64,000 nt of DNA from Candidatus Obscuribacterales bacterium (GCA_021732565.1 JAKFUT010000092.1:1-64000); one strand, 5' to 3'; counted from the stretch's first letter, positions 9,243 through 18,401 are shown. Made by a program: numbers and translations. Notes: generated by a model from the sequence alone, not told the origin.

Positions 9243-9269
9243 GATTTTATGCGTGATACGCATAAAATC
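9243..9269. promoter_or_regulatory. 27-bp perfect palindrome
   Basis: The arms gattttatgcgt and acgcataaaatc (12 bp each) flank a 3-nt centre. It lies downstream of the HK-like gene ending at 9469 and upstream of the TonB-C-like gene (start 8592), both on the minus strand. It could be the stem of a terminator for the 9469-14787 operon (it lacks a T-run) or a dimer-binding operator. An AT-rich symmetric site with a tight centre fits an operator at least as well. Confidence 0.4.
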
Positions 9270-9468
9270 ATATGCAAGCACAATACCCTAACCCGGTGCG
9301 CTCGAAAGCACATGGCTAAGTACGGGATTTCGGCCCTTTGAGAGTTCAGTAAGTGCGACTGCGAATTCTGCCTGTTTTGTCGTCGCCAGCGAGCGTCGGA
9401 GATACTGGCTGATTCGAGTATACTGCCACCTTCGTAAGTCTTATCAACCAAGCATGTATCTATACAAT

Positions 9469-11022
9469 CTAGTGTTGAACCACCAATTGCGGCGAACGGT
9501 TACAAGGCAATTTCACCACGATTTCAAAGCGACCGTTATCCAGCCACCTGGTTGACAAAGTAATTCCGTGTAGCGTGAAAAGCTTGTTCGACAGGTAGAG
9601 CGATTGCTGGGCAAGGAGATCGTTGGAAACAATTGACAGCACCATTCCGAAGTGAGCCGGTGCAGCATGAACGCTGGGTGGATCCGGCAGAATGTCAATT
9701 ACAATGACCACCTCGTCATTTTGTGAACGAGCTCGGCAAGTAATCTCTTCGTCCGGATCTGCAATTGACACGGACCACAAAAGCAGGTTCGCAAAAGCTT
9801 CCGTCAACTGGTAAGGATCGGCATGGATAGTAGCAGGACACTCCTCTTCCATGGTCACAGTAAGGTTTGCTGATAGTTGCGTCAGTGTTTGATCGACAGC
9901 AGCATCGAGAATCTGAAAACAATCTACTGTATGACGTTCGGCATCCACTCTTCCGTAGACAACTCGCTCCAGGGCCAAATAGTTCTCAAACATGGTAGTC
10001 GTTCTCAATACTCGCGACTTGACCGTGGCAAAGTTCTCGGCCAACTGGTCCGGGGCCTCGTTGGCTACGAGAATGAGCTCGAGCCCCATGAAAACGGAAG
10101 TGAGTGCGCCGCGCAGGTCGTGCGCAATTCCTCGCACATTGGCGGTTTTCGACTGACCGTAATTGGTTTCTGCTTCAAGTTCATGAAAGACAGCGAGATA
10201 TTTCGCTCGGTCGGCGCTCAGGGCAACATTGCAGAGACAATCGGTGCCAGGTCCGTCGGTAGTCTCAATCGTTATGCATCCGTGCCAGGCGTCGCGAAAC
10301 TGCAAATAAATCTGCAGTGATTTCAGGGCCGATTCCAGTGAACAGTGTTTTTCCGTGGCTTCATCCAGTCCAAAGAATCTTCGCCCCTGATCGCTAATAC
10401 GAAGTATCTTCAGCTCAGGGGACAACCATGCCATGTTTACGGGAGATGAAGACCAAATTGCTCGATCAAGGTCGTCGGGTAGCCGCTGTTGGTCCCTTAA
10501 ATTTGCCAGAAGGTCTTCCACCATCCGGCTCTGTCCATCGGAAGTCTTGAGTACTTGCAGGTGTCGCCTGCTACCATGAATCGACAGGAATGACAGCGCC
10601 ACAGCAATCGCGGCCATCGCTAATACTCCGAAAAGGGGAAGCTTCGGGGGCTCGGCATGTGACCCTGTTGCTTCATAGGTTTCCTGCAAAATAGCTTCAT
10701 ACTCGTGGCGTTCGGCATCGGATCTTCGGGAACCGGCAAATGACCATATGGTTCGGTATCTTCGCCATAAGGGTGTTAACCCGGGCGACTGCTCCGACGC
10801 TTCCCGATACTGACTGTCTAGTTCCAGGGAATTTTGACCGGTTCTGTTCTCAGGACTCACCGCCTCATGGAGTCGGGAAACTGCCGGTGCTCCCGCTTTG
10901 ACGGGGGCGAATATGAGCTGTACCCCGGACAGGGAAATGACCTGAGCCACCAAGAGCGGTGCCAGCCAGGCTGCCAGGACCACCGGTCTTGGTATAAGCT
11001 TGGTTTCCAGCGATTCTCTCAT
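9469..11022 (-). CDS. HK-like membrane protein with H-box but degenerate ATPase domain
   Basis: 517 residues from ATG 11022, which overlaps the preceding gene's stop as ATGA (translational coupling). An upstream start at 11058 is possible. TM1 lies at about 13-38 and TM2 at about 130-150, with an extracytoplasmic stretch between them. A PAS-like region follows, then an H-box GIAHDLRGALTS with His301 in the correct context. The C-terminal lobe keeps the HATPase length but not its chemistry. The N-box reads NLLLWSVSIA (Trp where the Mg-binding Asn should be). The G1 position reads DILPDPPS instead of DxGxG. G2 (GxGxGL) is absent. On family knowledge it should be phosphorylatable but unable to bind ATP. 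Its operon partner shows the mirror-image defect. Confidence 0.8.
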   Translation of the reverse strand: MRESLETKLIPRPVVLAAWLAPLLVAQVISLSGVQLIFAPVKAGAPAVSRLHEAVSPENRTGQNSLELDSQYREASEQSPGLTPLWRRYRTIWSFAGSRRSDAERHEYEAILQETYEATGSHAEPPKLPLFGVLAMAAIAVALSFLSIHGSRRHLQVLKTSDGQSRMVEDLLANLRDQQRLPDDLDRAIWSSSPVNMAWLSPELKILRISDQGRRFFGLDEATEKHCSLESALKSLQIYLQFRDAWHGCITIETTDGPGTDCLCNVALSADRAKYLAVFHELEAETNYGQSKTANVRGIAHDLRGALTSVFMGLELILVANEAPDQLAENFATVKSRVLRTTTMFENYLALERVVYGRVDAERHTVDCFQILDAAVDQTLTQLSANLTVTMEEECPATIHADPYQLTEAFANLLLWSVSIADPDEEITCRARSQNDEVVIVIDILPDPPSVHAAPAHFGMVLSIVSNDLLAQQSLYLSNKLFTLHGITLSTRWLDNGRFEIVVKLPCNRSPQLVVQH

Positions 11023-12353
11023 TCTGACGCCGGAGGAAGCGTAAACCAGAAACAGCATCCCGGCGAACCACTATTATTTTGAACCCCGATGTCACCTCCG
11101 TGTTGCCTGATGATTTGTTTGCAAATGCTCAATCCCAGTCCAAAGCCCTTTTGCTGTCGCCCCGCCTGGCGAAACGGTGAGAAAATTTCACCGAGATGGT
11201 CTTGTGGAATTCCTGTGCCTCGGTCTTCAACTTCTATGCGAAAGAATTCTGCAACTTGACTGATCCGCACAGTAACCTGCGAATGAGGTGGTGAAAATTT
11301 GAGTGCGTTGCCAATCAGATTTTGAATTACCCTCTCCACCTTATATCTTTCTACAAGTGACACACAGATAAAAGCACAATCGCTAACCTGCAGACTAATA
11401 TTTCTGACCGTCGCTACTGGAGATAAGTCACGCACCACCGTCACCAATAACTCATGCAAATTGGCTCTTTCCCTCACACCTGCTCCCGTGCTGTCCTCCA
11501 ACTCCAAGAGCATGTTTTCGAGAAAATCAACTCTGCCGCCAATGTGTTGCAATTTCTTCTGCAGGGGCAATTCACCGTGGTAGTATCGACAAAATGCTTC
11601 GGTGAGTTCGCGTAGTTCTCCCAGGCAATTGGCAAAGTTATTGCGAATGGCTTTCCCTAGTTTCCGCCTTAGTTGCTCTTCTGCTGAAAACACCGTCAAA
11701 TCGCGGGCAATCACGATGTAACCCCGGCCATACCACGTAATGGTGAGCGAGACGGGCACGTCCCTGCCAGAGCGAGAAGCAAACTGGCAACTGAGCGCTG
11801 TGGAAGAATTCTTCCCCTGCAGTTCCTTCATCTGTACGGTTATCAGTTCCTTGTCCGCCGAGCGGAACAGATCGCAAAAAGGTGCCCCGATGAAATCGGG
11901 TGCATCGCGGCGGGTGATTTTTTCCGCTGCCGGATTCATCTCCTGCACATTGAATACCGAACTCACCAGGAAGATTGAGTCGGGGCAGTCTGAGAACAGC
12001 AGTGTCATGTCGCTGCTTGTCGCCGCCAGCTCGGTTCCGCGTTTGAACAGCTCACGACAAAGAGGCTCTACCAATGCCGGAGGTGCAGCCATCTTGCCGG
12101 CCATAACTGAGTGTCGCCAATTACAAACATAGCGACGAACATCTCCTGTAGCCTTGAAGAGCAGTAACCCATAGGCAATCGCCGACACGGAGGAGAGCAA
12201 GACCGTTGCAATCGCGCCAATCATACAAATCTGCTGCACACTAGCTTGTGATGGATGGCACTGAGATACGACTAAGAATACCCAACATAATGCTGTGGCT
12301 ATACAAGAAACCGAGCCACAACCAATTACCAGTTTCACTGCATCAATGTACAC
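11019..12353 (-). CDS. HK-like membrane protein with intact ATPase but no phospho-His
   Basis: 444 residues from GTG 12353, preceded by AAGGA at 5-6 nt and overlapping the stop of the upstream Ser/Thr kinase by 11 nt. Two TM segments are visible (about 8-30 and 42-68). A PAS domain (about 115-225) ends in YIVIARDLTVFS. The dimerisation helix reads NNFANCLGELRELTEA: Gly245 sits where HELRTPL has His, and the following Pro is also lost. The HATPase lobe is complete: N-box NLIGNALKFS, G1 EDRGTGIP, G2 QKGFGLGLSI. It should therefore bind ATP but cannot self-phosphorylate on the canonical residue. The neighbour encoded from 11022 supplies the missing His. Confidence 0.85.
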   Translation of the reverse strand: MYIDAVKLVIGCGSVSCIATALCWVFLVVSQCHPSQASVQQICMIGAIATVLLSSVSAIAYGLLLFKATGDVRRYVCNWRHSVMAGKMAAPPALVEPLCRELFKRGTELAATSSDMTLLFSDCPDSIFLVSSVFNVQEMNPAAEKITRRDAPDFIGAPFCDLFRSADKELITVQMKELQGKNSSTALSCQFASRSGRDVPVSLTITWYGRGYIVIARDLTVFSAEEQLRRKLGKAIRNNFANCLGELRELTEAFCRYYHGELPLQKKLQHIGGRVDFLENMLLELEDSTGAGVRERANLHELLVTVVRDLSPVATVRNISLQVSDCAFICVSLVERYKVERVIQNLIGNALKFSPPHSQVTVRISQVAEFFRIEVEDRGTGIPQDHLGEIFSPFRQAGRQQKGFGLGLSICKQIIRQHGGDIGVQNNSGSPGCCFWFTLPPASE

Positions 12354-14787
12354 GGGATTCCTTGTCTGTTTTCGATTTTTCCGAGTCAGTTTTGGAAATG
12401 ATTGACTGAAGAAGCAAGCGTTCGTTCACAAATGTGGTTGGTATGTCGTTGGTAAGTTGCAACAGGTTGTTGCGATGAAAAGTTCTTACGTCTCTATTCC
12501 ACTGTGTAGTGTTTATTCGCGCGAGCAAACGAAGCAGTTCCTGGCGGTCTTTGGTCCTTAAACTGAGGTTACACTGAGAAATTAAGTACAACATGTAATG
12601 GCGGTCATTGGCCAGCAGTGCGACTTTGGAAATGATTGACTGAAGCAGCAAGTGTTCGTTTACAAATGTGGTTGGTATGTCGTTAGTAAATTGAAGCAGA
12701 TTGAATCGATGAAAGGATTCCGCATCTGCACTCCACTTAGTAGTGTCTATTTGCGTCAGGAAGCGATGCAACCCCTGCTGGTCTTTGCTCTTCAAACTGA
12801 AGTTACACTGGCCAATTAAGTACCACAGGTAATTGCGATCATTGACCAGAGCTGCGACTTTTGAAATGTTTGGCTGAATAAGCAGGTATTCGCCGGGAAA
12901 TGATGTCTGTATGTCGTTGGAGAGTTGAAAGAGGTCGATTCGATGATATCGGCTAACCTTGTCAGTCCAGGCTGTGGTGTGGATCAGAGCGACCAGGCGA
13001 TGCAGCTCCTCCTGGTTCTTAAGGCGTATATTAAGATTACACTGAGAGATCAAGCACGAGAGGTAGCCCTCATCGTTAGGCAGGAGTGGCGGGTGACCAG
13101 TGGCTAACTCGTGTTCATTGGCTTTCAGATACATTTGCTCAAGGTCTCTAAACTCGTGGAGAGCGGCCATATCTTCACCGCGAGCTCTTCTCGCCGTGCC
13201 TGCATAGCTTGCACAGTCCGCCAGGATAAGACGATCCAGGCCGTCCTTATAGAGCCGAATTTTTGCAATCCAGCTAAGTGCTTCACTAGTTCTGCCAGCA
13301 CTAACTAGCGCGTCGATTATGTCTATCATGGTTTTGAATGTTTCCAGATCACGATCACCGCGTGTCTGACGTGTCAATCGATACATGCTCATCCGGAAAT
13401 CAATCACCTGATCTGATGTGATACCTTTCAGTTGGCTGATTGCCACCAGCAATTCTGTCTGAAGGTTATGCGAAGGTACTTGACGCAGCTGCGCCAGAAC
13501 ATCCAGCGATCCGCAAACGGTTTCAATGTAGATGTTCTGAATCTTTTCCGGCGTTGGTTTCTTCTTTACCATCGAGACCGCTTGCTCGATGGTGTCCTCG
13601 GCCACCGAAGCTGCTGCAGCCGAGTAACCACCAGCAGCAAGAGCTCTAGATAGCTTCAGTTCCGCCGTTAGTGCATCGGGGTGCGGAGCGGCTAAATTTC
13701 TTTGCAAGAAGGCTGTGTAATAGTCATGGGCGGAAGACGTATTTCCTGTCATGAGCGATTGTTCAATCAAGCGGCAGGCGCATTCCATTCGTGTATTTGA
13801 CGAGACCAATGGAGATGAAAGAACACAACAGAAAACTCGTTCTCGACAACACACGCATAGTCCAGTCAGCACCAGAAGGCACGCAGCGACTGTTGCAGCC
13901 CTTCGAATTGAGATTGGAATTTTAGCGCGGGGGACGAGGTCAGGTGTTTCAACGACAGATTGCAATGCTTGTTGAAACTCGCTCATCTTCTGGTATCGCT
14001 GTTTAGGGTCCTTGTTAAGCGATTTGTTGACAATGCGTTCAACCGGCAGTGGTACTGGTTGAGGCGAGAATTGCGATAACCCGAGAGGCTCTTGGCTGGC
14101 ATGTTTGTAGAGTGTTTCCATGGCTGTCTCTGATTCGAACAATTTTCTTGCGCTGATCATTTCATACAAAACGCAGCCCAGAGAGTAAATGTCGCCTCGG
14201 CTGCCGGCCCGTGGACCCTCTGGCGGCATATAGCATGGAGTACCGATGAGTTGCCCTGCGATTGTAAGTTGGGATTCTTTTCCTTTGTCGAACGTCGCTG
14301 CTGCCAATCCGAAATCAATTACCTTTGCAAAGTCGCTGCCAGGGTCGGAAGAAATAAGAATGTTGCCCGGTTTAAGGTCTCTATGCACGATTCCTTGAGA
14401 GTGTACGAACTCCATCACCTGGCACACTTGAATGGCAATCGCCACGGCACGACGCCAATCGAGGTGTCCCTCTTCCCTCAAAACTTGACTGAGACTCTTC
14501 CCCTCAATCAGTTCGGTGACGATGAAGACATTGCCCGACTCATCCTTCTCGAAAGAGAAGATTTTCAGCAGATGGGGATGATTAACCCTGGTCAAAATCC
14601 GGGCTTCCCGTTTGAATCGTCCGAGCCATTTGGGATCGCTCGATAGACTTTGATGAAGGAATTTTATTGCGACAGGACGTTGGAGCTTGAGATCCTGCCC
14701 TCTAAACACCAATGACATTCCGCCTTCGCCCAGCTCGTTCATTAGCTGGTAGCGGTTGTTGATAATTTGGAACTCAATGCCGGACAT
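12343..14787 (-). CDS. Eukaryote-like Ser/Thr protein kinase with TM and tandem C-terminal repeats
   Basis: 814 residues. The N-terminal kinase domain (about 10-280) has all motifs: GEGGMS P-loop, VAIKF with Lys42, HRDLKPGN with Asp137, DFG at 158-160, and the activation segment GTPCYMPPE. A TM helix at about 296-315 separates it from a roughly 490-residue, mostly helical (TPR-like) C-terminus. That region ends in three nearly identical 78-residue units. The C-terminal part should lie outside the cytoplasm. It is the first gene of a coupled operon with the two HK-like genes (11-nt and 4-nt overlaps), which suggests a joint Ser/Thr and His-Asp pathway. No clear SD precedes ATG 14787. Confidence 0.92.
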   Translation of the reverse strand: MSGIEFQIINNRYQLMNELGEGGMSLVFRGQDLKLQRPVAIKFLHQSLSSDPKWLGRFKREARILTRVNHPHLLKIFSFEKDESGNVFIVTELIEGKSLSQVLREEGHLDWRRAVAIAIQVCQVMEFVHSQGIVHRDLKPGNILISSDPGSDFAKVIDFGLAAATFDKGKESQLTIAGQLIGTPCYMPPEGPRAGSRGDIYSLGCVLYEMISARKLFESETAMETLYKHASQEPLGLSQFSPQPVPLPVERIVNKSLNKDPKQRYQKMSEFQQALQSVVETPDLVPRAKIPISIRRAATVAACLLVLTGLCVCCRERVFCCVLSSPLVSSNTRMECACRLIEQSLMTGNTSSAHDYYTAFLQRNLAAPHPDALTAELKLSRALAAGGYSAAAASVAEDTIEQAVSMVKKKPTPEKIQNIYIETVCGSLDVLAQLRQVPSHNLQTELLVAISQLKGITSDQVIDFRMSMYRLTRQTRGDRDLETFKTMIDIIDALVSAGRTSEALSWIAKIRLYKDGLDRLILADCASYAGTARRARGEDMAALHEFRDLEQMYLKANEHELATGHPPLLPNDEGYLSCLISQCNLNIRLKNQEELHRLVALIHTTAWTDKVSRYHRIDLFQLSNDIQTSFPGEYLLIQPNISKVAALVNDRNYLWYLIGQCNFSLKSKDQQGLHRFLTQIDTTKWSADAESFHRFNLLQFTNDIPTTFVNEHLLLQSIISKVALLANDRHYMLYLISQCNLSLRTKDRQELLRLLARINTTQWNRDVRTFHRNNLLQLTNDIPTTFVNERLLLQSIISKTDSEKSKTDKESRVH
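12391..13092 (-). repeat. Three tandem 234-bp coding repeats (78 aa) in the Ser/Thr kinase gene
   Basis: The landmark tttggaaatg recurs at 12391, 12625 and (as ttttgaaatg) 12859, an exact 234-bp period. Copies 1 and 2 (3' end of gene) are very similar at DNA level and copy 3 is more diverged, which indicates a recent duplication in frame. The encoded unit runs from YLxSQCN through LLLQSIISK and looks like a pair of helices. Confidence 0.85.
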
Positions 14788-15466
14788 GTCGATTAGTTAT
14801 TGATCATCCACTGGAGTCGCAAGCTTGCTCGATCACTGTCAATATGCCCTGCTGTCTCCACCACTAAGCATTTCGCATCTCCAGGGGTGTGATAAAGCGT
14901 CTTCATCTAATCTTCGTGCATGACACTGTTTGAAAGACAAACGGTGTCGATTCTCCCTGAATCGATTGTTTTTAGCGCTTGCGGCGGCTTCTCCGTCGCT
15001 TCGTCTGCGCTCCACTGGTTTTACGCCCGAGCTCGCTTAACGAGTTTCAATCAGAGTAACCTCCAACAATTTTCTGTTCTCTCAGAAACACTGGAATTTT
15101 GGCTACGGCGTGAGGACACACCAGAGGCTCTTGTGTGACTCATGTTGAGGAAAATCGACTTTAATATATGGCAAAGGTTCTGCTTCAATTCAAGCTCGGC
15201 TGGAATCTGTTCGTTCTTTCGTTCTTGTATGTGCAGTCGCTACCACAGCGGAGTTCCGGAAGGCATGCTGTCGACCGAGGATGAATTTGTTGCCGAACCA
15301 GGACTAACACAATCCTAACAAAACAGCACTAGAGTTTTCATCGAGAAGTCGATGGTGGCAGGTGCGAAATTCAAACCAAAACAATTTCGACAAACTCCGC
15401 TCGTCTGAGCACATGTTTCTAATGACGAACAGTGGTTTTGTGACGCAATATTCAGGAGAGTATCTA
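14788..15466. other. Intergenic region, probable promoter of the kinase/HK-like operon
   Basis: About 680 nt between the divergently placed Ser/Thr kinase (minus) and a small plus-strand gene. A 72-codon plus frame at 14920-15138 shows no SD or family features. No RNA gene is recognised. Confidence 0.45.
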
Positions 15467-15691
15467 ATGGACGATTTTTGCTCATCTTCTTCCACCGACG
15501 ACCAAAGTTCAGCGGCGATCCGTTCTAAGATCTGCTATCTCAACCGCCTCTGCGAATTCCTGCCGACGGAGGTGAATAAGGAACTGTTACTGATAATTCT
15601 GGAGATGTGTCAAGACTCAGCGGAAGAAGCGTGGACATTGGGCCGCCAGAGTCTTGCAGCAGAGTTGTCACCCATCGGTCTGCAACAATAG
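15467..15691 (+). CDS. Small acidic helical protein, unknown
   Basis: 74 residues from ATG 15467, preceded by AGGAG at the right distance (about 8 nt). In-frame upstream starts (15362, 15410) have no SD. The N-terminal 17 residues are Ser/Asp-rich. The remainder (about 18-65) is predicted amphipathic helix (AIRSKICYLNRLCEFLP, KELLLIILEMCQDSAEEAW). I do not recognise the family. It lies between the response-regulator gene and the kinase/HK-like operon but on the opposite strand, so a partner or phospho-signalling role is only a possibility. Confidence 0.5.
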   Translation: MDDFCSSSSTDDQSSAAIRSKICYLNRLCEFLPTEVNKELLLIILEMCQDSAEEAWTLGRQSLAAELSPIGLQQ

Positions 15692-15757
15692 CCGGACACT
15701 TATTCCAGTCGGTCTTTTCCCCTACGATAAACAGCCCGGACTCTCCGCCTAATACGG

Positions 15758-16429
15758 CTACACGTCGAGCCTGTAACCGATTCCATGTACAGTAGTTATC
15801 AAAGATGTTTCGTCTTTCGTGTCGATCTTTGCTCTCAGTCGATTGACATAAGTTCGAATTGCCCCGGCCGATGAATCGGAATCAGTTGGCCACACACGTT
15901 CAATTAACGCTTCTGAAGTGAATACCTGAGCGGGGTGTCTCAGCAAAAATTCCAAAAGTGCAAATTCCTTGGGCAACAAATTTACGTCTACTCCGTTTTT
16001 TGTCACTCGGTGCTGCTCTGGATCCAGGACGATGTCGCGAGCCTTCAGCTGTTTCGACACGACCGCTGCGGGGCGGCGCAGGAGCGCGCGAATGCGGGCA
16101 GACAATTCTTTCATATGGAAAGGTTTTGTAAGGTAGTCGTCCGCACCCGCGTCTAGACCAGCCTCTTTATCGTCAATCTCGCGTTTGCCGGTCAACAACA
16201 GAATGGGAGTAGTTCCGCCACCCGAGCGATAACTCTTACAGATATCTATTCCTTCCATGCCGGGCATGTTCCAATCGAGTACCACGGCGTCGTATTCGTA
16301 GAATTTAAGTCGTTCCAGGGCTTCCTTGCCGTTATCGACATGATCGACCATGTATTGCTGCGAACTTAACCAGTCTATAACCACATCTGCCAGAGCTTTT
16401 TCATCTTCTGCAAATAGTATTTTGGCCAT
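15758..16429 (-). CDS. OmpR/PhoB-family response regulator
   Basis: 223 residues. The receiver domain (about 1-120) has acidic pocket residues E8-D9, phospho-acceptor Asp52 (VVLDWNMPG), the switch Thr in LLLTGK and the KPF lysine. A winged-helix DNA-binding domain follows (about 130-223) with LLPKEFALLEFLLRHP, RTYVNRLRAKID and the C-terminal VHGIGYRLDV. All residues needed for phosphorylation and DNA binding are present. Its usual role is a transcription regulator controlled by an HK. It is the only regulator in the window, on the same strand and about 970 nt upstream of the kinase/HK-like operon, so it is the obvious candidate acceptor. That pairing is inferred. Confidence 0.95.
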   Translation of the reverse strand: MAKILFAEDEKALADVVIDWLSSQQYMVDHVDNGKEALERLKFYEYDAVVLDWNMPGMEGIDICKSYRSGGGTTPILLLTGKREIDDKEAGLDAGADDYLTKPFHMKELSARIRALLRRPAAVVSKQLKARDIVLDPEQHRVTKNGVDVNLLPKEFALLEFLLRHPAQVFTSEALIERVWPTDSDSSAGAIRTYVNRLRAKIDTKDETSLITTVHGIGYRLDV

Positions 16430-16925
16430 TCCGTTAGCCCCATTTTAATTAGCGGTCCTAGAATGGATGATCTTAGCGCGCATGAGCTTGAATTTCGCGC
16501 CGCTGTCGCATGGTCCAGCGAGATAAGTGGGGGATTAAGCTTGACAAGCAGTCCTCCGTCCATTATGCTCGAAATGTGCGCGATTGCTCCGTGCATATTT
16601 CACTGTTATTCTCCTTACCAATCCAAATCTCAAATACTCAAAAACCGGTGCTCTCTCACGCTGAGTCACTTTTCGACAAGGCTGCGCCGGGTTCGCAGAT
16701 AATGCGGCGGTCGCCATGCATGCGACTTCTCGCGATACTCATTACTAACTCATTATCACGGTGGCTATTACCATCCGGGGAGACCCGGGTGGTGGCTCCG
16801 TGCTTAGTTGCACTTCCGGTTATGTGCATCGGTATCATGGGTGGTGGCGACTGTCCGTTTGATTTCAGCCAGTTGTTGCTCTGTGATTCCTTGTATTTTG
16901 CATTGGCGCTATTCGGAGCTTGATT
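16430..16925. other. Intergenic region between divergent genes
   Basis: About 500 nt between the response regulator (minus) and the Sel1-repeat gene (plus). Frames such as 16510-16923 lack an SD and family resemblance. It presumably holds two divergent promoters; none could be assigned firmly. Confidence 0.45.
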
Positions 16926-18401
16926 ATGGCTGATAACGAAGGCTGTTCGCCTGGTATTGGCTCGTCGGAGGGCATTGCTCTCCTTGATATGGTCGCTTTA
17001 TTACGTTCGGCAGAGACTGGAAATGCCGAATGTAGTTATGAGTTTGCTGAAAGGCTCTGGCGTGGCATTGGCGTTGCTCCCGATCGAGCAGCTGCTGAGA
17101 AATGGTACCAGAACTCCGCCGTTGACGGTCATCCTTCTGCTCAAACAATGCTGGGTGACATCTGGAGGAGTGGTCTCAACGGCCGTTACTCCGCGAGGCT
17201 TGCCGTTTTCTGGTACAAGCAGGCCGCAGCGGCGGGCTCAGCAGACGGACAGTACCGGCTGGCTTGTTGCTACAAAGACGGAGAGGGTGTTTCGCGCAAT
17301 CAGACCCGCTGGGTTGCAATGCTGCAGAAGGCGGCAGATTCCGGTTCATTGAAGGCGATGCTGGCGCTGGGCGATCACTATTTGTCTGGTTCACTGCTCA
17401 ATCGAAATTGGGAAAGGTCGGTGCATTGGTATTCACGCGCGGCTGAAAACGGTGATGTACCCTCCTCTTTCCTTATAGGTCAGATATTTCGGCATGGCGG
17501 GTTCGGCGTGACTATAGATTTGGAGGAAGCCGTCTTCCATTTTCGCCTCGCCGCCGATCAGGGTTTGTGGCAAGCTCAGGTGGAACTGGCTCGCACACTT
17601 CTCTTTCAGAACGCTTACTCTGAGGAAGCAATTTACTGGCTGAAAAGAGGCCTTGATTATGCCGGTGATGAAGATGTCTTAGAGGCAGTTGGCAAGGTTC
17701 AGACTGGTGAATTGACGGTAGTTCGATGGCAATCGCCCCAGTGTCCGCTGAGGGTTTCCCTGGAGGAATTACACGCTGAAGCAGCCCTTGAACTGACTAA
17801 GCGAGAAGAGATAGATCTCCTCGGTGCCTTGGGAGATCACCAGGCTCAGCTGGAATTGGCAGAAATTCTCTGGCGTGAAGGCAACCCGATTCCTGCGGCG
17901 CAGTGGCTGGAACGTTCCGCCCGCGGAGGTTTGGCAGAATCGCAGTACCGGATGGCATTGATGTATCAGACCGGATTTCCGCTTGCTCGAAATCGAGAGA
18001 TGCAGGCGTACTGGTGCAATCTAGCAGCGGGACAAGGGCACAAGTCGGCCAAGGACATGCTTGCCTCATTATTTGAAAAGGGCGACGGTGTGGAACGTAG
18101 CGATGCACGCGCTCAACTGTGGGCTACTTGCAGACCTGGCGTTGCATCTGGTGCTAGTATAGACAGTTCGGATTTCTCGATAGAGGAAATCGTCGATTCC
18201 AAGCCCGGCGGTACGTTGTATCGGCGAGTGCGTCCTGGTCGCGAGCCGCTGGTCGTGATTCGCATTGTCGCTCCCGGAACTGGTCGCAACGGGATAGCAC
18301 GGGTTTTCTGGTTGCGTGTACCTTCTCATATCGACAGTGTTTCACTTGCATTAACTTGGGCCTTGCAAAAGTTACGTGATTCTCAGGAGCAACCCGAGTG
18401 A
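16926..18401 (+). CDS. Sel1-like repeat protein
   Basis: 491 residues from ATG 16926 (GGAG about 7 nt upstream; a TTG at 16920 would add two residues). It contains about eight to nine Sel1/SLR helical repeats in two blocks. The first is about residues 30-235 (typical WYxxAAxxGxxxAxxxLGxxY patterns, for example AEKWYQNSAVDGHPSAQTMLG). The second is about 300-400 (AAQWLERSARGGLAESQYRMALMY). The last roughly 75 residues are a separate compact domain without Sel1 sense. There is no signal peptide, so a cytoplasmic scaffold is likely. Sel1 proteins usually mediate protein-protein contacts in signalling or envelope stress; its partner here is unknown. Confidence 0.85.
   Translation: MADNEGCSPGIGSSEGIALLDMVALLRSAETGNAECSYEFAERLWRGIGVAPDRAAAEKWYQNSAVDGHPSAQTMLGDIWRSGLNGRYSARLAVFWYKQAAAAGSADGQYRLACCYKDGEGVSRNQTRWVAMLQKAADSGSLKAMLALGDHYLSGSLLNRNWERSVHWYSRAAENGDVPSSFLIGQIFRHGGFGVTIDLEEAVFHFRLAADQGLWQAQVELARTLLFQNAYSEEAIYWLKRGLDYAGDEDVLEAVGKVQTGELTVVRWQSPQCPLRVSLEELHAEAALELTKREEIDLLGALGDHQAQLELAEILWREGNPIPAAQWLERSARGGLAESQYRMALMYQTGFPLARNREMQAYWCNLAAGQGHKSAKDMLASLFEKGDGVERSDARAQLWATCRPGVASGASIDSSDFSIEEIVDSKPGGTLYRRVRPGREPLVVIRIVAPGTGRNGIARVFWLRVPSHIDSVSLALTWALQKLRDSQEQPE

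Noticed and set aside
9469-12353. One histidine kinase split by a frameshift
   Set aside because: Each gene has its own TM pair, PAS-like region and both HK lobes in full length; they are two diverged paralogues, not halves of one broken gene.
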